Source: Runella defluvii
Lineage (GTDB): Bacteria > Bacteroidota > Bacteroidia > Cytophagales > Spirosomataceae
NCBI RefSeq assembly: GCF_014195535.1
Contig: NZ_JACIBY010000003.1
Span: 376,440 to 440,439 of the forward strand
Reading direction: 5' to 3'
Length of the DNA: 64,000 bases
The position numbers and the translations under genes are program-made. The notes beneath the pieces are model-generated. The model saw only the letters and a program-made list of their open reading frames with translations. It made no database searches and had not been told where the DNA came from. Each line of letters begins with the position of its first letter. Positions within the stretch are counted from its first letter, which is position 1. This document shows positions 8,866 through 15,893 of this stretch, in pieces.

Positions 8866-9536
8866 GCGGCCAATTTATAACCTACCCCATACACCGTTTG
8901 AATGTAGTCGGGGCAGCCATGTTCGGATAGTTTTTTTCGGAGATTTTTCATGTGCGAATATAAGAAATCAAAGCTATTGGCTTGGTCAATTTCATCGCCG
9001 TAAAGGTGTTCAGAAATGGCTCCTTTGCTCAGCACGCGGTTGGCATTGGCCACCAGATACATTAATAAATCGTATTCTTTGCGGGTGAGGACAATTTCCG
9101 AATCGTTGACCCACACTTCTTTGGAATCAGGCACCATGCGAATATCGCCAAATTTGATTTCACGGTTGCCTGCAAACTGCCGCCGCCGTTGAATGGACTT
9201 GATTCGGGCGTTCAGTTCGGACAAATGAAAAGGTTTGGTTAAATAATCGTCGGCGCCGAGTTCGAGCCCCAATATTTTATCGTCGAGCGCATTTTTGGCT
9301 GAAATGATGATAATTCCCGCCTGTGACTGCGTTTTTTTGAGCAAATCGACCAAATCGAGCCCTGAGCCGCCAGGAAGCATGATGTCAACCAACACGCAGT
9401 CGTAGTCATACACGCCAATTTTTTCTTCGGCAGCCTGATAAGTAGAAACCCACTCACACACGTGGCCTTCGCTGGCTAGGTATTCGCGCAATGGATGTGC
9501 CAATGATTCTTCGTCTTCAATGATTAAGATTTTCAT
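8862..9536 (-). CDS. OmpR/PhoB-family response regulator
   Basis: 224 residues from the ATG at 9536; a TTG four codons upstream is possible but unlikely. The receiver domain has the acidic pocket (EDEE, residues 7-10), the phospho-acceptor Asp51 (LVDIMLPGGSG) and the conserved Lys (YLTKPFHLSEL). The C-terminal winged helix shows the typical RKEYDLLMYL and VYGVGYKL segments. It pairs with the adjoining kinase. Its promoter and first ten or so codons are duplicated in tandem immediately upstream. Confidence 0.93.
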   Translation of the reverse strand: MKILIIEDEESLAHPLREYLASEGHVCEWVSTYQAAEEKIGVYDYDCVLVDIMLPGGSGLDLVDLLKKTQSQAGIIIISAKNALDDKILGLELGADDYLTKPFHLSELNARIKSIQRRRQFAGNREIKFGDIRMVPDSKEVWVNDSEIVLTRKEYDLLMYLVANANRVLSKGAISEHLYGDEIDQANSFDFLYSHMKNLRKKLSEHGCPDYIQTVYGVGYKLAA

Positions 9537-10110
9537 AATCTCTACCAAATTTTCTTACAAACACATTTACGCATTTTGAGGAGGAAGTGTTGTGTAAGCC
9601 CGTGTTTAAAGTTTTACCCGCAGATAAGCGCAGATGTAGAGCCGCAGAATACCGCAGAAGAATGGGTTGAAAAAGTCTTTTTTCTGCGAAAATCTGCGTT
9701 TGTACTATTCAGCGGCATCTGCGAGTAATTAATAATGAACTGAGATAAAAAAGTGATTAAAACTTAAAAAAATACGGTGAAATGCAGTTTTCTACAGATT
9801 TTCTAAAGATTCTTCGTCTTCAATGATTAAGATTTTCATAATCTCTACCAAATTTTCTTACAAACACATTTACGCATTTTGAGGACGAAGTGTTGTGTAA
9901 GCCCGTGTTTAAAGTTTTACCCGCAGATAAGCGCAGATGTAGAGCCGCAGAATGCCGCAGAAGAATGGGTTGACAAAGTCTTTTTTTAGCGTAAATCTGC
10001 GTTTGTATTATTCAGCGGCATCTGCGGGTAATTAATAATGAACTGAGATAAAAAAGTGATTAAAACTTAAAAAAATACGGTGAAATGCAGTTTTCTACAG
10101 ATTTTCTACA
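9505..10110. repeat. 303-bp tandem duplication spanning the response regulator start and promoter
   Basis: Unit 1 (9505-9807) and unit 2 (9808-10110) align with a constant 303-base offset and about 97 percent identity by eye. Unit 1 contains the start codon and first ten or so codons of the response regulator gene plus its whole upstream region. Unit 2 repeats this as a remnant that ends after those codons. The junction shows only a short match (AGATT-like). The duplication accounts for most of the 628-bp region between the response regulator and the DUF4136 gene. Confidence 0.85.
9614..9728. repeat. REP/MITE-like GCAGAT element (second copy at 9917-10031)
   Basis: A roughly 115-bp stretch starts with TTACCCGCAGAT and ends with its near reverse complement (ATCTGCGAGTAA here, ATCTGCGGGTAA in the second copy, where the 12-bp ends match perfectly). 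Inside are further CGCAGA/TCTGCG words in both orientations. Terminal inverted repeats, high self-complementarity and lack of coding potential suggest a non-autonomous mobile or REP-like element. It is present twice because it lies inside the 303-bp duplication. Confidence 0.55.
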
Positions 10111-10164
10111 GAATTGTGGTATTGTTTTGGTCATGAAAATAACCCAATTAATAGCTAGAAAACA

Positions 10165-10758
10165 ATGAAAAAGTTCGTAAAAATGGGGTCAGTGGTTTTC
10201 GGGATGATAGCCCTGACTGTTTCAGCTGCTTTCGCCCAAGTAAGTGCAGGAATCAACCCCGCTGCTGATTTGGGTAAGTACAAAACCTTTGCTTGGTTAC
10301 GTCCTGACGTCAAAGCGGGGCCTAATCCGATGTATAATAGCGATTTGCTTTCGGCCACCGTCAAGCAGTCAGTGGGGACGGAGTTGCTCACCCGTGGAAT
10401 GAAGGAAGACGAAGAGGCACCTGATGCACTCATTCAGTTTCATACTTACACCCAGCAACAACGCCGCACCAATTACTCAGGTGGTTTTTATCCCTACTTC
10501 GGTGGATGGGGGCGTTGGGGCGGTTTTTACCCTTACGGCATGATGGGCTGGGGGGGAGGAGGTTATCCTTACCAAACCCAATACACCGAAGGAACGCTTG
10601 TCATTGACATTCTGGATGCCAAAACCAAAGAAGTACTTTGGGAAGGGGTGGCTCAGGGCACGTTGAGCGGTAAAATCAACCGCATCCAAAACCAAATCAA
10701 TTCGAGTGTCCGTAAAATGTTTACCAAGTATTATCCATTAAAACAAACTGTGTCATGA
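10165..10758 (+). CDS. DUF4136 domain protein, secreted
   Basis: 197 residues with a clear signal peptide (about residues 1-25, ending AAFAQ). The mature part has the DUF4136 start (DLGKYKTFAWLRP) and end (LVIDILDAKTKEVLWEGVAQG), interrupted by a Gly/Tyr/Trp-rich insert (about residues 112-142). DUF4136 proteins are envelope proteins of unknown function. The stop overlaps the start of the next gene by 4 bases (ATGA), so the two are coupled. Confidence 0.82.
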   Translation: MKKFVKMGSVVFGMIALTVSAAFAQVSAGINPAADLGKYKTFAWLRPDVKAGPNPMYNSDLLSATVKQSVGTELLTRGMKEDEEAPDALIQFHTYTQQQRRTNYSGGFYPYFGGWGRWGGFYPYGMMGWGGGGYPYQTQYTEGTLVIDILDAKTKEVLWEGVAQGTLSGKINRIQNQINSSVRKMFTKYYPLKQTVS

Positions 10759-11405
10759 AAACGCTAAAGCACGCTCCATTTCAAGGGGTACGTCGATTTA
10801 TCGGCATAGGGGTAGTCGCTTTCGTTACCCTTTTTACCCTCGATTCTTGTTCGCCTAATACCTATACAATCGCTTCGGGTACTACTTACCAAAGCTACGT
10901 ACCTCCCACTTGGGCTCCTCAAGGCGCTGCGGTCGCGGGTGTTCAGTACTATTATTTGCCCGATTATGGCATGTATTACGACTTGTCGTCTCAACTATTT
11001 TGGTACAACAATGCGGGTATTTGGGCTTCATCGGCCTTTTTGCCAAGTATGTATGCTGGGATAAACCTTAATTCGGCCTATATCGTCATGCTTAATCAAG
11101 GCATTCGACGTCCTTGGTTAAACAACTCTTTTTACGTGCGTCGTTACCCTGCTGGTTATTACGCTCATCGTTCTGGTTTTTCTCCCGAAAACCGAATTTT
11201 GAACATGCCACGTCCTGCTAGTCCTCGTATGTCGGCTGGAAATATAGGGCGCCAAAACTACCGCAACGAATCAGCGCGGACGTATCAAGCACGACCCCAA
11301 ACTCGTCAGTCGTACCAGTCGTTTTCGGCGCCAAGAAGTTATGGCTATGGAGGTGGAGGATTCCGAGGTGGGTTTAGTGGCGGCGGTCGAGGAGGCCGAC
11401 ACTAA
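10755..11405 (+). CDS. Putative lipoprotein with glycine-rich C-terminus
   Basis: 216 residues of unknown family. A basic N-terminus and hydrophobic stretch end in TLDSC (about residues 28-32), a plausible lipobox. The middle is rich in Tyr, Trp and Pro, and the last 30 or so residues are Gly/Arg/Ser-rich (FRGGFSGGGRGGRH). It is translationally coupled to the DUF4136 gene, which suggests both work together at the outer membrane. No enzymatic motif is seen. Confidence 0.65.
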   Translation: MKTLKHAPFQGVRRFIGIGVVAFVTLFTLDSCSPNTYTIASGTTYQSYVPPTWAPQGAAVAGVQYYYLPDYGMYYDLSSQLFWYNNAGIWASSAFLPSMYAGINLNSAYIVMLNQGIRRPWLNNSFYVRRYPAGYYAHRSGFSPENRILNMPRPASPRMSAGNIGRQNYRNESARTYQARPQTRQSYQSFSAPRSYGYGGGGFRGGFSGGGRGGRH

Positions 11406-11433
11406 CAGGTGAAGTCGGTTTTTAACACGTGAA

Positions 11434-11612
11434 GTCGGTTTCTCAAAACCGACTTGATTGGGCCAAATCTGTCGCGAGAGGTTTCTCAAAACTGATTGAA
11501 ACGAGGTTTTGAGAAACCTCTTTGTCGGTTTTGAGAAACCGACAGCACAACAGCAAAGACCGATTGAAACGAGGTTTTGAGAAACCTCACTTTCGGTTTT
11601 AAGAAACCGAAA
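11434..11612. repeat. Cluster of short GGTTT...AAACC palindromes
   Basis: At least four perfect hairpins occur: 11434-11453 (GTCGGTTTCTCAAAACCGAC), 11503-11520 and 11571-11588 (both GAGGTTTTGAGAAACCTC), and 11524-11543 (GTCGGTTTTGAGAAACCGAC). A fifth, 11591-11612, has TTTCGG arms. A 27-bp direct repeat starting GATTGAAACGAGG occurs at 11494 and 11562. The cluster fills the gap between two convergent genes, so it can serve as a bidirectional terminator. The stems vary while the loop style stays, which argues for a REP-like family and against a CRISPR array. Confidence 0.7.
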
Positions 11613-11625
11613 GCACGGACAGCAC

Positions 11626-12588
11626 TTAATTTTGAATAATAAGCACGTTGAATTTATTGCCATTGAAAAAATATTCCGACTCACGGTCGCCAATAAAAAG
11701 GGCATCCACACAAGCCGCCGTGTTGGTACAGTCGAGTCGGGCGCTGAACCTACCTACCGTGTAGCGTTCGTTGCTGCTTGGTATCAGGTACCAATAGCCG
11801 TTATTGTATTGAACCCCACCGAAGGTTGAGACTTGAGCCGTTACCATCAAGATGGCATTGGCGTTATTGTTGCACATCGGGTGGTCGATTCTGATGGCGT
11901 AACATTTACCCCCAGCGGCCGTAATCAAGGAAGGTGAACCCGAAAATGGGAGTGCGGAATAGGTATTGACTCCTGAGGTTGCTGTTACTACAAACGCCGC
12001 AGGGTTGCTCCCCGAAAAACGAATGCTTCCACCCACATCCAATGTTGCTTGGGGCGAGGGCTGATTGACTCCTACTTTTCCATCATTGGCAATGCTTAGC
12101 CGTTCTTGCATGTTGAAAACGCCCCCTGAAAACGAATAGCCCGTTGAAAAAGCCATGCGGGCTGCCGAATTTGACGTGCCGATGGTAGAGATAATTCCAG
12201 TAGTGTAGTTACTGCCTCCAAATACAATAGAATTGGTTAAACCCGTGCTTAACGCGTTGAGGTGTTGAAGGGATAGGATATTGGAGAAATTATGACGTAT
12301 CGTAAGCTTTGAGGTAGGCGATTCGGTGCCTACGCCCAAGTTGCCCGTATTGGCATTGAAGAGGTTTGTTCCCGAATTGACCCAGCCTGGCGTTGGGCTA
12401 CCTGAGTTACCAATTGGTACATACACCGACCCGTTCCAGAACCGAAGTTCTTTAGCCGAATTATCATAATACAATCGGCCTTCTTGGGGATTGCCATTTG
12501 TATTGGGCGTCAGGGTAATGGACTGAGCATTCAGAGAAAGCACATTCAAAAAAAGAAGTGCTGCGGTTAGCATGGATAACTGTTTCAT
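11626..12588 (-). CDS. Secreted hypothetical protein with tail-fibre-like repeats
   Basis: 320 residues, signal peptide about 1-21 (ending LNAQ). The N-terminal part has a motif common in Bacteroidota surface proteins (EGRLYYDNSAKELRFWNGS, residues about 37-55). Two segments, GNLGVGTESPTSKLTIRHN and VGVNQPSPQATLDVGGSIR, are of the kind seen in phage tail-fibre-like and adhesin repeats. The C-terminal third looks beta-rich with several cysteines. No enzymatic domain is recognised; a cell-surface or adhesive role is an inference. Confidence 0.6.
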   Translation of the reverse strand: MKQLSMLTAALLFLNVLSLNAQSITLTPNTNGNPQEGRLYYDNSAKELRFWNGSVYVPIGNSGSPTPGWVNSGTNLFNANTGNLGVGTESPTSKLTIRHNFSNILSLQHLNALSTGLTNSIVFGGSNYTTGIISTIGTSNSAARMAFSTGYSFSGGVFNMQERLSIANDGKVGVNQPSPQATLDVGGSIRFSGSNPAAFVVTATSGVNTYSALPFSGSPSLITAAGGKCYAIRIDHPMCNNNANAILMVTAQVSTFGGVQYNNGYWYLIPSSNERYTVGRFSARLDCTNTAACVDALFIGDRESEYFFNGNKFNVLIIQN

Positions 12589-12681
12589 TGTCGTATAGAA
12601 ATTTGAAGTGAGGGTATTCTTTACGACAAAAATTGCTGCTAATGCTCAGAAAATCAACTTGTTTTAGTTAACGGTAAAAAG

Positions 12682-13098
12682 TTACTTATTACAAATCGAA
12701 CAAGTACCTTGAATCAATAAATTTACTTCTTTTGATTTGAAACCTGCGGGTAAGGCCAGAGACGGTACGTGAATGTCTTCCAAACAAGTGGTTTTACCGC
12801 ACATTTGGCATTTAAAATGAACGTGGTCGTGGTGATGATTGTGCTCTTGGCAAGCATCTTTGCACAAAGCGTAGCGAAGGCCGTCTTCGTCCAACACTTT
12901 ATGAATAATGCCTTTATCAACGAACGTTTTTAGGGTACGGTAAATGGTAACGCGGTCGTAGCGGTCTTTTAAGCCATTTTCCAAATCTCCGTGCGAAAGC
13001 GCAGAAGCGCGGTTTTGTAAAATTTCTAAAATATCTTCACGGCAGCTTGTATGGCGTAATTCGTGTAATCGCAGGGTATCTTTGGCGAAAGTATTCAT
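12682..13098 (-). CDS. Fur-family metal-responsive transcriptional repressor
   Basis: 138 residues from the ATG at 13098. Longer in-frame extension runs antisense into the mog gene and is rejected. The N-terminal winged helix (REDILEILQNRASALSHGDL, then DRVTIYRTLKTF) is followed by a His-rich metal site (HNHHHDHVHF) and two Cys pairs (CQMCGK and CSICNK) for structural zinc. This is the Fur/Zur/PerR family. The regulated metal (iron, zinc or peroxide sensing through iron) cannot be decided. Its promoter is shared with the divergent mog gene, 97 bases away. Confidence 0.88.
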   Translation of the reverse strand: MNTFAKDTLRLHELRHTSCREDILEILQNRASALSHGDLENGLKDRYDRVTIYRTLKTFVDKGIIHKVLDEDGLRYALCKDACQEHNHHHDHVHFKCQMCGKTTCLEDIHVPSLALPAGFKSKEVNLLIQGTCSICNK

Positions 13099-13195
13099 GA
13101 CCTTGTTATTTTTGCCCAAATTTATCAAGTTAGCTTCGGATTTACCGAACTGAACGGGCTTTCTTTTTAAACGGTTGCTATAAACAAACTGTTCC

Positions 13196-13720
13196 ATGAT
13201 GATTAAAATAGGCATTATTAACGTCTCCGACCGCGCCAGTGCGGGTGTATATGAAGACATTCCAGGGAAGGCGATTGTGTCAACGCTCAACGAATACCTA
13301 ACCAGTTCTTGGGAACCCGTGTATCGGGTCATTCCCGACGAGCAACATTTGATTAGCCAAGCCCTTGTCGAAATGGCCGACAAAGAAGGTTGCTGTTTGG
13401 TTGTTACGTGCGGCGGAACGGGCCCCGCGCCCCGCGATGTGACTCCCGAAGCTACCGAAGCCGTTTGCCATAAAATGATGCCTGGCTTTGGGGAATTGAT
13501 GCGGCAGGTGAGCTTGCAGTACGTGCCCACGGCCATTTTATCCCGCCAAACGGCAGGGATTCGTGGTAAAACGCTGATTGTCAATTTGCCAGGAAAACCT
13601 TCGGCGATTCGTCAATGTTTGGATGCTGTTTTTCCTGCTATTCCGTATTGCATTGATTTAATTGGCGGGCCATTTTTGGAAGCCAACGAAGCCGTGATAA
13701 AGGTGTTTAGACCTAAATAA
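13196..13720 (+). CDS. mog: Molybdopterin adenylyltransferase
   Basis: 174 residues (the start may be the first or second ATG at 13196/13199). MogA/MoaB fold: an N-terminal IGIINVSDRASAG strand and the catalytic VTCGGTGPAPRDVTPEAT motif (about residues 71-88), whose aspartate and Gly-Gly-Thr-Gly loop bind molybdopterin. The length and the C-terminal NLPGKPSAIRQCL segment fit MogA better than the shorter MoaB. The enzyme adenylylates molybdopterin before molybdate insertion. No other molybdenum-cofactor genes lie nearby. Confidence 0.88.
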   Translation: MMIKIGIINVSDRASAGVYEDIPGKAIVSTLNEYLTSSWEPVYRVIPDEQHLISQALVEMADKEGCCLVVTCGGTGPAPRDVTPEATEAVCHKMMPGFGELMRQVSLQYVPTAILSRQTAGIRGKTLIVNLPGKPSAIRQCLDAVFPAIPYCIDLIGGPFLEANEAVIKVFRPK

Positions 13721-13747
13721 CCATTCCAAGGTTGAAACGGGAACTAT

Positions 13748-13822
13748 CAGATTAAACGCATTAAAAAAGTAGCCTCGCTGGAGCAATCAATAGCCACTCC
13801 AAATTTTAATGCGTTTAACCTG
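13748..13822. repeat. Imperfect 19-bp inverted repeat downstream of mog
   Basis: Arms 13748-13766 (CAGATTAAACGCATTAAAA) and 13804-13822 pair in 17-18 of 19 positions, with a 37-base loop. The arms carry A/T runs at the inner side, so it may end mog transcription, or it may be another palindromic repeat. The rest of the 13721-13948 gap is AT-rich and holds the sigma-factor promoter. Confidence 0.5.
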
Positions 13823-13916
13823 ACTAGAAATTAAAATATAATAATATATAGCCTTTGTTTAATAAAATATATTAAATAAAATCGTGCTAGATTGTTTTTT
13901 GATATTGAAAAGATGC

Positions 13917-13924
13917 TACATTTG
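13917..13924 (+). promoter_or_regulatory. Candidate -7 box for the ECF sigma/FecR operon
   Basis: TACATTTG matches TAnnTTTG. TTTG at about 13898-13901 (15-base gap) or TTG at about 13892-13894 (22-base gap) could be the -33 element. The box lies 25 bases before the sigma-factor start. Confidence 0.5.
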
Positions 13925-13948
13925 CTGATAAAAGTACCAAAAGGATAA

Positions 13949-14563
13949 TTGCAGGTGCCTCTTCCTCAAAAAAATACCGAAATCATAAGCGATTTGAAGC
14001 TTTGGAATCAGTTGATTGCTGACGACAAAGCTGCCTTTTCTGCGCTGTTTGAGAAGTATTTGAACCCTTTGGTAAATTATGGAAAGACTTTAATGCCTTC
14101 GCACGAGAAAGTCAAAGATTGTGTTCAGGATGTGTTTGTGGATATTTGGCTGTATCGGCATTCACTCAGTGATGAGGTGGTGGTAAAAGCCTATTTATTT
14201 TCGAGTGTGCGCAAACGCATCGCGCGGTTGTACGAACGAGACCGCATTTTTCGGCAAACGACCCCATTGGAAGACCTTGAATTTTCGCTCAAGTTTTCGA
14301 TTGAACATTCCATGATTAACGATGAAACGTTGGATTTGGAAGTTCGCCAGCTCAATCAACTTCTCAATACGTTGCCACCTCGCCAAAAAGAAACTTTATA
14401 CCTTCGATACCACCAAGGTTTATCGCTGGAGCAAATTGCGGAGGTATTAGAAATCAATCATCAATCAGTCAAAAACCTGCTTCATCGCGCTATTTTACAT
14501 CTTCGTAAGGAGTGGAAAGGCTCGATTTCTCTGCTCCTAATCGGTGGTTACCTTGCTTTGTGA
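13949..14563 (+). CDS. ECF-type RNA polymerase sigma factor of the PUL
   Basis: 204 residues from a TTG start at 13949; GTG at 13955 is an alternative and no ATG is near. Region 2 (VKDCVQDVFVDIWLYRHSL) and region 4 (LPPRQKETLYLRYHQGLSLEQIAE) are clear, the latter with the helix-turn-helix that reads the -35 element. It is followed by a FecR-like anti-sigma factor and a SusC carrying an STN domain, the arrangement in which glycan transport at the outer membrane releases the sigma factor to switch on the locus. Confidence 0.9.
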   Translation: MQVPLPQKNTEIISDLKLWNQLIADDKAAFSALFEKYLNPLVNYGKTLMPSHEKVKDCVQDVFVDIWLYRHSLSDEVVVKAYLFSSVRKRIARLYERDRIFRQTTPLEDLEFSLKFSIEHSMINDETLDLEVRQLNQLLNTLPPRQKETLYLRYHQGLSLEQIAEVLEINHQSVKNLLHRAILHLRKEWKGSISLLLIGGYLAL

Positions 14564-14642
14564 AATTTTTTCAAAAAAAAATCTAAACAAGTGAGTACTC
14601 TTTAAACCTTCTGTCCTCTCTGCATTTGAAATTAATTTTCAG

Positions 14643-15734
14643 ATGCAACCACGCGATTTATACACCAAAGTTGAAGACTTTCTTTCCGACGAATCTTTCC
14701 AGCGATGGGTCAGGTTCAAGGAAAACCATACACATTGGGAAGAATGGACCTTGGAAAGTCCTGAAAGGGCCAAATTAGTTGCCGAAGCTAGGGTATGGGT
14801 TTTGTCAATGAAAATAGAAGAAACGGAGCTTTCGGCCCAAGAAATCCAGCGAAGCTTGCAGGATACTTGGGACGCAATACAGACGCAACAAGTTCAGAAG
14901 CCAATTTGGAGAATGGGTTGGTTTCGAGTAGCTGCGGCGGTGTTGCTTGTTGGGACAGCGGCAATGACTTATTTTTTGGTACAAAAAAATCCAACACAGG
15001 TTGTCATTACCTATAAAGACTTGGTGGAGAAAGATACCGAAGGGTTGATAGAACAAACCAATAATTCCAATAAGCCGCAACTTATTACCCTTGCCGACGC
15101 CAGTTCGGTCTTATTACAGCCCAAAAGTAAACTTAGCTATCCCAAAGAATTTAGTGGCAACGAACGGAAAGTTTACCTTTCGGGAGAGGGCTTTTTTGAA
15201 ATCAGCAAGAACCCCAATAAGCCTTTTTATGTATATGCCAACGAAGTCGTGACGAAAGTTTATGGGACGAGTTTTCGGGTAATAGCTTATCCTTCCCAGC
15301 CCAACGTAGAAGTGGTCGTGCGTACGGGAAAAGTAAAAGTGATGCCCAACGAAGAAATACAAACGGATACCAAAGAAGGAATCATGCTTTTGCCCAACCA
15401 AGCGGCAAGATTTGTACGAAACAACCTTTCGTTTGAAAAAATCTTGGACATTACCCAAGACAAACCGCTTATTGCCTCAACCAACACCATTGAACAATTG
15501 AGCTTTGAGTTTCGTGATATACCTGTACACCAGATATTTACGACCATTGAGCAGGCCTATTTGGTGAAGATAGAATACCCAAAAGAGAAATTGAAAGATT
15601 GCTACATGACGACCTCCCTCAGTGATGAACCCCTTCCCGAAAAGCTAAAAATTATTTGTGAAAGCTTAGGAAGTGATACACGCTACGAAATGAATGGAAA
15701 TCAGGTAACAATTATTTCATCTGGATGTAACTAA
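14643..15734 (+). CDS. FecR-family anti-sigma factor
   Basis: 363 residues. The cytoplasmic N-terminus (about 1-90) binds the sigma factor, a single membrane span follows (about 93-113), then the FecR domain in the periplasm (LADASSVLLQPKSKLSYP, then VKVYGTSFRV-like strands). The last 80 residues match the DUF4974 / secretin-like C-terminal fold (FRDIPVHQIFTTIEQAY). It partners with the preceding sigma factor and the STN domain of the SusC protein. Confidence 0.9.
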   Translation: MQPRDLYTKVEDFLSDESFQRWVRFKENHTHWEEWTLESPERAKLVAEARVWVLSMKIEETELSAQEIQRSLQDTWDAIQTQQVQKPIWRMGWFRVAAAVLLVGTAAMTYFLVQKNPTQVVITYKDLVEKDTEGLIEQTNNSNKPQLITLADASSVLLQPKSKLSYPKEFSGNERKVYLSGEGFFEISKNPNKPFYVYANEVVTKVYGTSFRVIAYPSQPNVEVVVRTGKVKVMPNEEIQTDTKEGIMLLPNQAARFVRNNLSFEKILDITQDKPLIASTNTIEQLSFEFRDIPVHQIFTTIEQAYLVKIEYPKEKLKDCYMTTSLSDEPLPEKLKIICESLGSDTRYEMNGNQVTIISSGCN

Positions 15735-15780
15735 CCACCCCTAAACCCTTGTCTATGCACTAAAAAAAGTAGCAAAAAAA

Positions 15781-15810
15781 AGCGTCGAAATGCTGCAACA
15801 TTCCAACGCT
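15781..15810 (+). terminator. Weak stem-loop between fecR and susC
   Basis: AGCGTCGAAATG (15781-15792) pairs imperfectly (10 of 12) with 15799-15810 around a 6-base loop and is followed by TCTAGTTTTC. It may partly separate regulator and transporter transcription. Confidence 0.35.
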
Positions 15811-15893
15811 TCTAGTTTTCCTTAACCCTCTGCAAAGGGCAGGAACGTCATGTCAATACCAGTCTAATAGTATTAAAATTAACAATCAAAAGT

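Noticed and set aside
11434-11612. CRISPR-like repetition
   Set aside because: The repeats are short palindromes of differing sequence with irregular spacing and no cas genes; they look like REP-type hairpins.
13099-13584. N-terminal extension of the Fur-family protein
   Set aside because: The extension is antisense to mog and has no resemblance to the family; the ATG at 13098 gives the normal length.
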